NCBI GenBank assembly: GCA_020249465.1
Contig: JADCFP010000009.1
Span: 1 to 42,765, forward strand
DNA: 42,765 nt
Direction of reading: 5' to 3'
Origin: Roseomonas sp.
GTDB lineage: Bacteria > Pseudomonadota > Alphaproteobacteria > Acetobacterales > Acetobacteraceae
Below are positions 1 through 7,448 of this stretch, piece after piece. Under the pieces are notes generated by a model. The model was not told the DNA's origin. It did no database searches and worked only from the letters and a program-made list of their open reading frames with translations. The position numbers and the translations under genes were made by a program. The first letter of the stretch is position 1; every line of letters starts with the position of its first letter.

Positions 1-632
1 CCGATGTGCCGGAAGTGATCATCAATACGGTCAATGAAGTGCGCGCGAAATTCGACCATGTCTTCACGACCGGCGGCATTGGCCCAACGCATGATGACAT
101 CACCAGCGAATGCGTCGCGCGCGCCTTTGGCGTGCCGTGGGAACCGCAGCCGGAAGCCTGGCATGCTTTGGAATCCTATTACGCCAAGCAGAACCCGCCC
201 GGAGATTTCAACGCCGCGCGGCAACGCATGGCGACCATGCCGCGTGGTGCGATTTTGATCGAAAATTCGGTTTCCATCGCGCCGGGTTACACCATTGGCA
301 ATGTGCATGTGATGGCGGGTGTGCCGCGCATCATGCAATCCATGTTCGAAGCCCTTGCCCCGCGTCTGCAAGGCGGCCCGCCCATCCTGTCGCGTAGCGT
401 GCATGCGCATGGCGTGGTGGAAGGCGCCATCGCGGAAGGGCTTTCTGCCATTCAGCAGCGCTATGCGGATTTGGATATCGGTTCCTACCCCTATTACCGC
501 CAGGGCGGCGGTGGCGGAGTCGCCGTGGTCGCAAAAGGCACTGAGCTCACGGCGATTGAAGCCGCTGTGCAGGAGGTTTTCGCACTGATGCAGAAGTGCG
601 GCGGCACGCCGGCGATGGGGGAGCCGGGGTAG
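1..632 (+). CDS. Molybdopterin-binding (CinA N-terminal/MoaB-type) protein, 5' truncated
   Basis: The reading frame is already open at the left edge (frame from base 3), so the N-terminus lies outside the window; about 209 residues are visible. The stretch TTGGIGPTHDDIT is the hallmark of the MoCF/MoaB-MogA-CinA fold, where the GG and DD residues lie at the pterin/nucleotide site. What remains after this motif (about 175 residues) fits a stand-alone competence/damage-inducible protein A-like protein without the C-terminal CinA amidase domain. The exact biochemical role of such short proteins is not settled. The gene ends 7 bp before the stop of the convergent enolase-superfamily gene. Confidence 0.85.
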   Translation, partial: DVPEVIINTVNEVRAKFDHVFTTGGIGPTHDDITSECVARAFGVPWEPQPEAWHALESYYAKQNPPGDFNAARQRMATMPRGAILIENSVSIAPGYTIGNVHVMAGVPRIMQSMFEALAPRLQGGPPILSRSVHAHGVVEGAIAEGLSAIQQRYADLDIGSYPYYRQGGGGGVAVVAKGTELTAIEAAVQEVFALMQKCGGTPAMGEPG

Positions 633-639
633 TCAGCGG

Positions 640-1746
640 CTACTCCAATACCCCTTCCGTCTTCCGCTTGATCAGATCGAAATCAATCTTGGCGCCAAGG
701 CCCGGCCCGGTTGGCGCATGCAGCATGCCGTTCTTGTCCGGGTGGAATTCCTCGGCCAGGCCATAGCGATGCGCGCCATCGGGCAACAGCACTTCGAACC
801 AGGTCGTGTTCGGGATCGCCAAGGCCAGATGAAGGTTCGCCAGATTGTTCAGCGAATTGCCGCTGTGGTGGATTTCGTAATTCATGCGGAAGGCTTCCGC
901 CAAATGCGCGGTTTTCAGCATGGTGGTAAGGCCACCCTTATTCGGGATATCGCCGCGCAAATAATCCGTGGCCTGCTGCGTCACCCAAATCGGGTAGGTA
1001 TCCAGCCCGCCGGCGGGATATTCCGTTGCCATGATCGGGATATTCAGCTTCTGGCGTAGCTTCACGTAAGACAGAATATCCTCATCCGCCAGCGGATCCT
1101 CATACCACTTATACCCCATTTCCTGGATCGCGAGGCCAACCTTCAAGGCACCGTAGTAATCATAGCTCCAGGTACTATCCAGCATGATGGGGTAATCATC
1201 ACCCACTGCCTTGCGTACGGCTTCGCAAACCCTGATGTCGGTTTCAGGCACGGTGGGCGGATGGATTTTGTAAGCGCACCAGCCATTTTCCTTATAGAAC
1301 AGGGCCTGTTCCACATAGGCTGCCGTATCGGGCAGCAGCTGCGAACTGGCATAGGTGCCGATGGATGTGCGCTGCGTGCCCATCAGCGCATGCACCGGCA
1401 GCCCCGCGATCTTGCCCGCCAAATCCCACAACGCGACATCCGCCGCCCCGATGCAGCGATAGGACACATTGCGCGAAAGTTTCAGCATGCGCCCATGCAG
1501 CCTTTCCCGTTCCAGCGGATTGGCGCCCATCAGCAGCGGCTTGATCCAGCGCATCAATTGCGGCCCATCCATCGAAGCCGGATTGGATGCCGTGCCCAGG
1601 AAGGCATGGCCTTCATGCCCCGCATCGGTGCGGATGCGCAGCAAGCCAAGATTGCTCAAGGGCTGCGTGAAAGACCCGACATGGTAGCTGGTGCGTGGGA
1701 TGTTATCCCAAGTAAAAATAGTCAGCGAAACATGATCAATCTTCAT
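640..1746 (-). CDS. Enolase-superfamily protein (mandelate racemase/muconate lactonizing group)
   Basis: A 368-residue protein, normal length for the family. The ATG at 1746 is preferred over an in-frame ATG at 1794 because AAAGGGGA sits just upstream and the family N-terminus begins here. The N-terminal capping domain is followed by a barrel with YKIH (K160, H162), metal ligands D190 (LDSTW), E216 (YEDPL) and E242 (ATEYP), and a late HHSG (H293/H294). Such enzymes abstract the proton alpha to a carboxylate and usually dehydrate or epimerise sugar or hydroxy acids; the substrate cannot be read from sequence. K-x-H in place of K-x-K is a subgroup feature. It faces the CinA-like gene and has no obvious operon partner. 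Confidence 0.88.
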   Translation of the reverse strand: MKIDHVSLTIFTWDNIPRTSYHVGSFTQPLSNLGLLRIRTDAGHEGHAFLGTASNPASMDGPQLMRWIKPLLMGANPLERERLHGRMLKLSRNVSYRCIGAADVALWDLAGKIAGLPVHALMGTQRTSIGTYASSQLLPDTAAYVEQALFYKENGWCAYKIHPPTVPETDIRVCEAVRKAVGDDYPIMLDSTWSYDYYGALKVGLAIQEMGYKWYEDPLADEDILSYVKLRQKLNIPIMATEYPAGGLDTYPIWVTQQATDYLRGDIPNKGGLTTMLKTAHLAEAFRMNYEIHHSGNSLNNLANLHLALAIPNTTWFEVLLPDGAHRYGLAEEFHPDKNGMLHAPTGPGLGAKIDFDLIKRKTEGVLE

Positions 1747-1803
1747 GAGCGTTTCCCCTTTGATTGAGTGGATGTTCCGCTGTTTCGCGCTCAAGGTCCA
1801 GCC

Positions 1804-2655
1804 TTATCCAGCCTCCGCCATTGCCCGCACCTCAGCGGCGCTAAGCCCCTTCTCCCGCAGCGCCCGCAGGCTTTCCGCGCCATCGCGTTTCGCGAGCCTT
1901 CGCCCCGACGCGTCACGCATCAGCGCATGATGCGCATAGCGCGGCGCGGGCCAGCCCATCAGCGCCTGGATCAGCCGGTGCAAATCGGTCGCCGGCTTCA
2001 GATCATCACCGCGCGTCACCAAGGTTACACCTTGCAGCGCATCATCATGCGTGACGCAGAGATGATAGGATGCCGGCACATCCTTCCGCCCCAGCACGAC
2101 ATCACCGAACACCTCTGGCCGACATCTATGCCAGCCCTCATTTTCCTCATGCGCCTGCAATGGCCCGGGCACGGCCTCACAAGCGCGCGCCATGTGAAGA
2201 CGCAGCGCATAGGGCTGACCGGCAGCGATGCGGCGCGCGGCTTCGGCTTCCGGCAAGTCGCGGCAAATCCCCGGATAAAGCGGCCCATCCGGGCCTTGTG
2301 GCGCGGCACCGGCGGCGGCCACTTCGCGCGCAATATCGGCGCGGGTGCAAAAGCAGGGATAGACCAAATGGCGCGCCGCCAGTCCATCCAAAGCCCCACG
2401 ATAGTCTGCGAAATGCGCGGATTGCCGGCGCGGCACCTCATCCCAATCCAGGCCCAACCAGCGCAAATCTTCCAAAATCGCTGCGTCATATTCCGGGCGG
2501 CAGCGCGTGGTATCTATATCCTCAATGCGCAATAAGAACCGTCCGCCCGTGGCGCGCGCACGGCGCCAGGCAAATAGCGCAGCCCGCGCATGGCCCAGAT
2601 GCAAATACCCCGTTGGGCTTGGCGCGAAGCGCGTGATTTCAGGCGTTGCATCCAT
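1804..2655 (-). CDS. gluQ: Glutamyl-Q tRNA(Asp) synthetase
   Basis: A 283-residue class I aminoacyl-tRNA synthetase catalytic core without anticodon-binding domain, which is the signature of GluQRS; it attaches glutamate to queuosine at position 34 of tRNA-Asp. Visible are RFAPSPTGYLHLGHA with the HIGH-type HLGH at about 19-22, RIEDID, a zinc-binding C-x-C and Y-x3-C arrangement (YPCFC ... YPGIC), and RLAKRD replacing KMSKS near the C-terminus. The ATG at 2655 places the ATP motif at the usual distance; an upstream ATG at 2694 would add 13 unconserved residues and run towards the divergent esterase start. Length and motifs are typical, so the call is firm. Confidence 0.93.
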   Translation of the reverse strand: MDATPEITRFAPSPTGYLHLGHARAALFAWRRARATGGRFLLRIEDIDTTRCRPEYDAAILEDLRWLGLDWDEVPRRQSAHFADYRGALDGLAARHLVYPCFCTRADIAREVAAAGAAPQGPDGPLYPGICRDLPEAEAARRIAAGQPYALRLHMARACEAVPGPLQAHEENEGWHRCRPEVFGDVVLGRKDVPASYHLCVTHDDALQGVTLVTRGDDLKPATDLHRLIQALMGWPAPRYAHHALMRDASGRRLAKRDGAESLRALREKGLSAAEVRAMAEAG

Positions 2656-2708
2656 GGCCACCGCCGGGTAGCGGGCGAAGCGCATCGCAAGCAAGGGGAG
2701 AATCCCGC

Positions 2709-3377
2709 ATGGCAGCTTTGGAAGGCCCGCAATACGGCCCCGCTTCGGGCGGCAAGCCCGATTCGCTGGTGTTGTTGCTGCATGGCGTGGGGGCGGATGG
2801 CTTTGACCTGATTGACCTGGCGCCGGTTTGGGCCGAGGCCCTACCCCACACCCTGTTCATCGCCCCCCATGCGCCCTTCCCCTTCCAGGGCGCGCCCTTT
2901 GGCCGGCAATGGTTCGACATCATGGACCGCACGCCGTCGCGGCTAGAGGCGGGGCTGCGGCATGCCGCCGGCATCCTTGGGGAATTCACGCATGCGAAGC
3001 TGGCCGAGCTCGGCCTTGGCGGAGACCGTTTGGCGCTAATGGGCTTCAGCCAAGGGGCCATGGTCGCGCTTTTCGCCGGGCTGCGCGGCGCGGTGCCGGC
3101 CCCGGCCTCGATCCTCGCTTATTCCGGTGCGCTTTTGGCGCCGGATAGCTTCGCCGCCGAAGTCACCGCCCGCCCGCCAGTTTTGCTGGTGCATGGCGAA
3201 GCAGATGAGGTGGTGCCCGCCATGGCCAGCCGCCAGGCCGCGCGGGCTTTGCAGGCCGAAGCGGTGCCGCATGAATTGCTGCTGCGGCCTGATCTCGGCC
3301 ATGGGCTGGATGATGCCGGGCTGGCCGCCGGCACCGCGCTTTTGGTGCGTAGCCTTCCGCGTGTTGCAGGCGGATGA
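2709..3377 (+). CDS. Phospholipase/carboxylesterase family alpha/beta hydrolase
   Basis: A 222-residue small serine esterase of the YpfH/EstB type. The oxyanion motif LLLHGVGADG comes at 22-31, the nucleophile in GFSQGA (S114), the acid in GEADEVVP (D166) and the base in DLGHGL (H198), so the triad is complete. AGGGGAG lies just upstream of ATG 2709, which excludes the longer in-frame start at 2646 that would overlap divergent gluQ. There is no signal peptide, so it is probably cytoplasmic. Substrates are likely short acyl esters but cannot be specified. The 53 bp gap to gluQ must hold both divergent promoters. Confidence 0.9.
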   Translation: MAALEGPQYGPASGGKPDSLVLLLHGVGADGFDLIDLAPVWAEALPHTLFIAPHAPFPFQGAPFGRQWFDIMDRTPSRLEAGLRHAAGILGEFTHAKLAELGLGGDRLALMGFSQGAMVALFAGLRGAVPAPASILAYSGALLAPDSFAAEVTARPPVLLVHGEADEVVPAMASRQAARALQAEAVPHELLLRPDLGHGLDDAGLAAGTALLVRSLPRVAGG

Positions 3378-3513
3378 AACCTGCCATGGAAGGGTTGCAG
3401 CCCGGCGCGGCGCATGTCATGACTTCGTCAGTCGCGGCGGCACCACTACATCTGGGGGTTCCCGCCGAATAGAGCCCCCGCATGCTGTGGCGCCACGCTG
3501 GAAGGAGCGAGGC

Positions 3514-4089
3514 TTGCCAGATGGCGGTACCTTCGCGGGGGCGCATGCCTATCCCGCGCTTGTTCTGAATGCGGATTTCCGCCCGCTTTCCTATTTTCCG
3601 CTGTCCATCTGGTCCTGGCAGGACGCCATCAAGGCTGTCTTCCTGGACCGTGTTTCCGTGCTGAATGAATATGATGTGGAAGTGCATTCCCCATCTTTGG
3701 CGCTGCGCCTGCCAAGCGTAATCGCGCTGAAGGAATTCATCCCCGCCGCAAGGCGCCCGGCCTTCACGCGCTTCAATGTTTTTCTGCGCGATCACTTTGA
3801 ATGTCAGTATTGTGGCGGTGGCTATCCCACACCGGATTTGACCTTTGATCATGTGGTCCCGCGTTCACGCGGTGGGCGCACATCCTGGGATAATGTGGTT
3901 ACCGCCTGCGGGCCGTGCAATTTGCGGAAAGGAAGCCGGCTACCGCGCGAATGCGCCATGATCCCGCGCCAGACACCGCGCCAGCCAACAAGCTGGGAAT
4001 TGCAGGAAAATGGCCGGTCCTTCCCGCCAAATTATCTGCATGAAAGCTGGCGGGATTATTTGTATTGGGACAGCGAATTGGAAAACTGA
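3514..4089 (+). CDS. HNH endonuclease family protein, probable TTG start
   Basis: The coding frame is clear from ALVLNADFRPLSYFP onward, the N-terminus typical of a widespread alphaproteobacterial HNH protein of about 185-190 residues. No ATG lies near it; TTG at 3514 has AAGGAG 6 nt upstream and gives 191 residues. A GTG at 3487 is the alternative. The HNH region has zinc ligands C97/C100 (CQYC) and C132/C135 (CGPC), DH at 112-113 and N127. These proteins are presumed metal-dependent nucleases, but the physiological target is unknown, and their stable chromosomal presence argues against a selfish homing enzyme. The preceding 136 bp show no other gene. Confidence 0.88.
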   Translation: MPDGGTFAGAHAYPALVLNADFRPLSYFPLSIWSWQDAIKAVFLDRVSVLNEYDVEVHSPSLALRLPSVIALKEFIPAARRPAFTRFNVFLRDHFECQYCGGGYPTPDLTFDHVVPRSRGGRTSWDNVVTACGPCNLRKGSRLPRECAMIPRQTPRQPTSWELQENGRSFPPNYLHESWRDYLYWDSELEN

Positions 4090-4092
4090 GGC

Positions 4093-4206
4093 GAACTAAC
4101 GCTTCGGGGAAGTTCTCTGGGCCTCATCAGTCGTTAGATTTGGTTGCCCAGAGCTCCACCAAATACAGTTCAGGAAACGTCAATCTGACGAACTGATTTG
4201 GTGGAG
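4093..4206. repeat. Three successive inverted repeats in an AT-richer intergenic stretch
   Basis: Between the HNH gene and the orphan ORF there are three neighbouring inverted repeats: GAACT/AGTTC (4093-4097 with 4111-4115), CTCTGGGC/GCCCAGAG (4115-4122 with 4146-4153) and a long stem whose arms are 4154-4171 and 4190-4206 (17 paired bases with a single bulged A at 4165). The last contains a nested CGTCA/TGACG. The arms abut almost without spacers, so the segment could form a multi-hairpin DNA or RNA structure. No T-run follows, so it is not a textbook terminator. The composition is visibly richer in A+T than the flanking genes. Confidence 0.5.
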
Positions 4207-4220
4207 TATATCCAGTTTCC

Positions 4221-4529
4221 TTAAAAATCTTGTACTGATAGAAGAAATCCTGGCTTTTGAGTTGAACCTATCTGTGACAAAAGTCTTTCCTCCGTCGCTA
4301 CGGTCAGAAATTTTGCGCGAAGCCGTTTGGTGACTTCATCTGATAGGGCGCACTTATCGGGTGGCAACTTAAGGCCCAAGATATCCTCTATGACCTCCTC
4401 CGAGACCGCACACAAAACACGATCGCCATTCCACTTAGCGCGTATCAAATAAAGGCCGCTCAAATAAAGGCCGCTTGATGACGAGAAGCCATCCGGGACC
4501 GATTCTGCCCCCCATCCAAATGTTAACAT
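4221..4529 (-). CDS. Small hypothetical protein in AT-richer segment
   Basis: An orphan ORF of 102 residues from ATG 4529, which has GGAG about 8 nt upstream; a longer version starts at ATG 4544 but lacks a Shine-Dalgarno. I do not recognise it with confidence. The middle, with KWNGDRVLCAVSEEVIEDI, faintly recalls small DUF1488-type proteins (a short beta strand followed by SEEALE-like helix), but that is only an impression. No signal peptide or membrane segment is seen. Codon use is poorer in G+C than neighbours, and a 15 bp in-frame tandem duplication yields SGLYLSGLYL. It could be recently acquired DNA, or not a gene. Confidence 0.4.
   Translation of the reverse strand: MLTFGWGAESVPDGFSSSSGLYLSGLYLIRAKWNGDRVLCAVSEEVIEDILGLKLPPDKCALSDEVTKRLRAKFLTVATEERLLSQIGSTQKPGFLLSVQDF
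4446..4475. repeat. 15 bp tandem duplication (CAAATAAAGGCCGCT x2)
   Basis: Two perfect head-to-tail copies of a 15-mer occupy 4446-4460 and 4461-4475 inside the small orphan ORF. Since the period is a multiple of three the reading frame is preserved and the pentapeptide SGLYL is doubled. This looks like a recent slippage or duplication event. Confidence 0.9.
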
Positions 4530-4640
4530 GTCTACTTTCTCCATACTGCCGCAGCATGATGCGCGACTAAGGCCGGCAGTTGGTTGTTGTTTTGTTCTTT
4601 TTCAAGGCGGCTATTTACGGAACCGCAACATCTTGTGGCG

Positions 4641-5810
4641 CTAGGCCTTCCGGCTTCTCTCACTTTCCGTCTTCAATTGCCCGCAAGCTGCCAGAATATC
4701 GCGCCCGCGTGGGCGACGAATCGGGCTGGCATAGCCCGCATCATTCAGGATTTCGGCAAAGCGCTGAATGGCCCCCGATGTGCTGGTCTTGTATGGGCTG
4801 CCGGGCCAAGGGTTGAAGGGGATCAAATTCACCTTCGCCGGCATGCCGCGGATCAGACGCACCAATTCCCGCGCTTCCGCTTCGCTGTCATTCACGCCGC
4901 GCAGCATGACATATTCGAAAGTGATGCGCCGCGCATTTGAAGCACCCGGATAGCGCCGGCAGGCGGCCAGCACCTCCGCAATCGGGTATTTGCGATTGAG
5001 CGGCACAATCTCATCACGCAATTCATCCGTGACCGCATGGAGCGATACCGCAAGCCCCACGCCCAATTCTGCCCCACAACGATCCATTATCGGCACAACG
5101 CCAGAAGTGGAAAGCGTGATGCGCCGGCGCGAAAGACCAATGCCTTCTTGATCCATCACAATCTTCAGCGCCTTGGCGACATTCTCATAATTATAGAGCG
5201 GCTCACCCATGCCCATGACGACAATATTGGAAAGATGGCGCGGCGTGCCATCCTTTGGGCTTGGCCATTCGCCATAGGAATCACGCGCGGCGATGAATTG
5301 GCCGACGATTTCCGCCGCGCCCAGATTGCGCACCAGGGCCTGCGTGCCCGTGTGGCAAAAGCGGCAGGATAGCGTGCAGCCCACTTGCGTTGAAATGCAG
5401 ACTGCGCCGCGATCCTCATCCGCCGAGGGGATATAGACCGTTTCCACCTGCTGCTGATCACGGAAGCGAAACAGCCATTTGCGCGTGCCATCCGCGCTGT
5501 CCTGCTGCGTCGCCACTTCCGGGCGGCCCACCACGAAGCGTTCCGCAAGCTTCATCTGCATGGGCTTGGCGATGGTATTCATGCGGGCGAAATCGGTTTC
5601 ACCCTGATGATAGATCCAATGCCAAAGCTGCTTTGCGCGAAAGGGCTTTTCGCCAAGTGCGACCATCTCAGCCGCCAATTCCTCACGCGAAAGGCCGACC
5701 AGATCGCGCCTGCCATCGGGCAGCGTTGCAGGCGGTGGCGCGAAGGCCGCGGCTTTCGCCAATATGCGTGCGCGTTCGGCTTCGTTCAGATCAAGGGCAG
5801 CGCTGTTCAT
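4641..5810 (-). CDS. rlmN: Dual-specificity 23S rRNA A2503/tRNA A37 C2-methyltransferase RlmN
   Basis: A 389-residue radical SAM methyltransferase, typical length. CTLSCRFC supplies C145, C149 and C152 for the 4Fe-4S cluster. C138 (in AVCISTQ) and C376 (in AACGQLKTE) match the two extra cysteines that E. coli RlmN uses for methyl transfer, so the enzyme looks fully competent. It methylates C2 of adenine in 23S rRNA and some tRNAs. The start at 5810 is chosen because its ATG shares ATGA with the stop of the upstream IalB-like gene, implying translational coupling; an in-frame ATG at 5825 would overlap further. Pairing with a secreted IalB-like gene is a shared-transcript arrangement rather than an obvious functional link. 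Confidence 0.95.
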   Translation of the reverse strand: MNSAALDLNEAERARILAKAAAFAPPPATLPDGRRDLVGLSREELAAEMVALGEKPFRAKQLWHWIYHQGETDFARMNTIAKPMQMKLAERFVVGRPEVATQQDSADGTRKWLFRFRDQQQVETVYIPSADEDRGAVCISTQVGCTLSCRFCHTGTQALVRNLGAAEIVGQFIAARDSYGEWPSPKDGTPRHLSNIVVMGMGEPLYNYENVAKALKIVMDQEGIGLSRRRITLSTSGVVPIMDRCGAELGVGLAVSLHAVTDELRDEIVPLNRKYPIAEVLAACRRYPGASNARRITFEYVMLRGVNDSEAEARELVRLIRGMPAKVNLIPFNPWPGSPYKTSTSGAIQRFAEILNDAGYASPIRRPRGRDILAACGQLKTESERSRKA

Positions 5811-6328
5811 TTCCGCGCCGGGCATTCACGCGAAATCGCATCATGAGCGGCAGCAAAGCCGGCCAGGCTGAATTGGTCATTCGCCGTGCCGCGCCCACCG
5901 GCAGCAGGGCCGCGCGCTGTTGCTCGGCTGCCGCCGCGCATCGCGGCCACCGCCGCCGCGCCATCACGGGCAAAGGCGGAATTGCCGCCAGTATAGAAGC
6001 GCAGGGTGGTCTGGCCGATGGCCAGCGTGACCTCCGCATTGCGTGGATAGGCGTAGCCGGCGGTGATTGCCACGCCATCCCGACCACCTGGGCGATGCGT
6101 CACCGTCAGCACCACGCCCTGGCGGTTCGGTTCGGTCTTGCTGGCGCGGGTGAAGGCGTAGCAGATCTTTTGGCCGTTTTCCTGATAGGTCGCCGCCGTC
6201 CAATCCCGGAAGGTGCCAAGCTGCTGGGGGCCGGTCTGCTGGGAAGGCGCAGCCGGGCGCTGCTGCGCCAAGGCGGGCAGGGCGATCAGGGCTAGACAAA
6301 GCGGCAAAAGACGAATCAGGCTGGGCAT
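5807..6328 (-). CDS. Invasion-associated locus B (IalB)-like exported protein
   Basis: A 173-residue protein starting at ATG 6328, with AGGGGG immediately upstream. Residues 1-21 ([22 protein letters not shown] region) form a Sec signal peptide with cleavage after ALA. The mature part has the IalB pattern: a W near the start (FRDWTA), KICYAFT with a cysteine, VVLTVTHRP, a central AGYAYP...VTLAIG strand pair and a terminal AISRECP cysteine. In Bartonella the family is linked to erythrocyte invasion, but in free-living alphaproteobacteria it is a common periplasmic/envelope protein of unknown role. Its stop overlaps the rlmN start by 4 bp. Confidence 0.82.
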   Translation of the reverse strand: MPSLIRLLPLCLALIALPALAQQRPAAPSQQTGPQQLGTFRDWTAATYQENGQKICYAFTRASKTEPNRQGVVLTVTHRPGGRDGVAITAGYAYPRNAEVTLAIGQTTLRFYTGGNSAFARDGAAAVAAMRGGSRATARGPAAGGRGTANDQFSLAGFAAAHDAISRECPARK

Positions 6329-6404
6329 GGACCCCCTAGATACGCAGCCCCGCGGGCATGGGCAACCTTGCCGTCCTTCGCGGACGTGTCGGCCTGTCGC
6401 TTGC

Positions 6405-7214
6405 TCACGCAGCCAAAAGCACCGGTAGTCGAGGAACCCCGGAAAGCACATCCGCTGTTGCGCTACCGAGCACCAGATTGTGCAACGGTGAATGCCGCAC
6501 CGCGCCCATCACCAGCATGTCTGATTCCGTATCCGCTGCCGCCGATAGTAGCCTTTCCAGCACGCCCGCACCGCCACGCTGCAAGGCCATGAAGCGCGGC
6601 TTGGCACCATGGCGGGCGAGCAGATGGGCAAGTTCTATCCCGGATTGGCCTGGGCGAAATTCCTTGTCGTCAGTGACGGTAGCGATCACGGTTTCCGCCG
6701 CGCCTTGGATCAACGGTAAGGCGCCATGGATGGCCCGTACCGAAGCCGGGCTCGCATCCCAAGCCACCAGTATGCGCTGCGGCAAGCCAGAGAAAGTCCG
6801 CATATGGGGCACCAGGATAACCGGCCGTCCGGAGTCAAAAATCGCGGCATGCTGAAGGATTTGCGCAGCAATTCCCGGCGTACCGTGTTGCGTAAGGACT
6901 GCCAGATCACTCACGCGCAGATGATCAGCAAAGGCTTCGCCATTGCCATAGGCAAAGCTGGTGCGCTTCTTGGTCTGATGCGCCACAGCGCGGCGCTGCG
7001 CGGCGGCGGCGAAGGTCTCGGCGGCGCGGTCTTCCGATTGCCTTGCCGCATCATCCGCCGGCGTGGGTGCGGGAAGCGCACTATCCATGGGAAAGATCAG
7101 CGCTGTCACATGCGCGGAAAAGGCTTCCGCGAGCGCAAGCGGTGTTGCCGTTGCGGCCTCGGCCTCCTTGGCCAAGGCTGGGTCAAGATGGGTCAGAATA
7201 CTGGTGAAAGTCAT
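6405..7214 (-). CDS. Universal stress protein (UspA family, tandem-domain length)
   Basis: A 269-residue protein starting at ATG 7214, with GGAG 8 nt upstream. Length suggests two Usp folds; the second half (ILVAWDASPASVRAIHGALP ... DMLVMGAVRHSPLHNLVLGSA) is clearly Usp, while the N-terminal half is degenerate. In the C-terminal ATP-binding motif the usual M-G-x-x-G is MGAVR, so the second glycine is missing although the terminal GS is retained; ATP binding is uncertain. Such proteins support survival under hypoxia or other stress. An FNR/FixK-type box about 130 bp upstream suggests low-oxygen control. It is probably monocistronic, since a terminator separates it from the upstream gene. Confidence 0.88.
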   Translation of the reverse strand: MTFTSILTHLDPALAKEAEAATATPLALAEAFSAHVTALIFPMDSALPAPTPADDAARQSEDRAAETFAAAAQRRAVAHQTKKRTSFAYGNGEAFADHLRVSDLAVLTQHGTPGIAAQILQHAAIFDSGRPVILVPHMRTFSGLPQRILVAWDASPASVRAIHGALPLIQGAAETVIATVTDDKEFRPGQSGIELAHLLARHGAKPRFMALQRGGAGVLERLLSAAADTESDMLVMGAVRHSPLHNLVLGSATADVLSGVPRLPVLLAA

Positions 7215-7342
7215 CAAGGTTTCTCCGGCTACCGCGCATCTTTCGGGCTGTTTCCCGCGACGGCGTTTTGTTTGGTATTCGGGGCAAGGCACAAGCCCGT
7301 GCCGCCGCGATATGTGGGTATCGCCGCGCGCAGAAACCAGCG

Positions 7343-7356
7343 TTGATATGGGTCAA
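7343..7356. promoter_or_regulatory. FNR/FixK-type box TTGATATGGGTCAA
   Basis: TTGA-N6-TCAA is the symmetric core recognised by CRP/FNR-family regulators such as FnrL and FixK in alphaproteobacteria. The only gene downstream in a suitable orientation is the universal stress protein on the minus strand, 129 bp away. The -10 element expected for a class II position (near 7315-7320, TACCCA on the minus strand) is weak, so the exact promoter geometry is uncertain. Association of Usp genes with FNR-type regulation is established in other bacteria; the link here is inferred from the motif. Confidence 0.55.
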
Positions 7357-7359
7357 GAT

Positions 7360-7386
7360 AAAAAGCGGCTGCCGGAGAGGCGCCGC
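7360..7386 (-). terminator. Intrinsic terminator downstream of the solute-binding protein gene
   Basis: Read on the minus strand: GCGGCGCC, loop TCTCC, GGC-A-GCCGC, then TTTTT. The stem has 8 paired bases with one bulged A and a 5-nt loop, directly followed by five T residues. It lies 63 nt past the stop of the solute-binding protein gene and just before the FNR-type box, so it separates that transcription unit from the universal stress protein promoter. Confidence 0.75.
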
Positions 7387-7448
7387 ATTGTAACAGAAGA
7401 CGCAGCGGGCATTGCTACCCGCCGCGCTGTCACATCAGAAAACCAAAT

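Noticed and set aside
3514-4089. HNH endonuclease as a sign of a homing element, intron or phage
   Set aside because: The protein belongs to a widespread chromosomal alphaproteobacterial family and no intron, intein or phage genes flank it.
4094-4139. Possible integron attC site (CTAACG ... CGTTAG with GTTAGAT-like end) next to the orphan ORF
   Set aside because: The core half-sites fit partly, but the intervening 30 bases are not palindromic and the length is shorter than usual attC sites; no integrase or cassette array is seen.
5807-6328. IalB-like protein as a virulence factor
   Set aside because: The family is common in free-living alphaproteobacteria and there is no other pathogenicity gene in the window.
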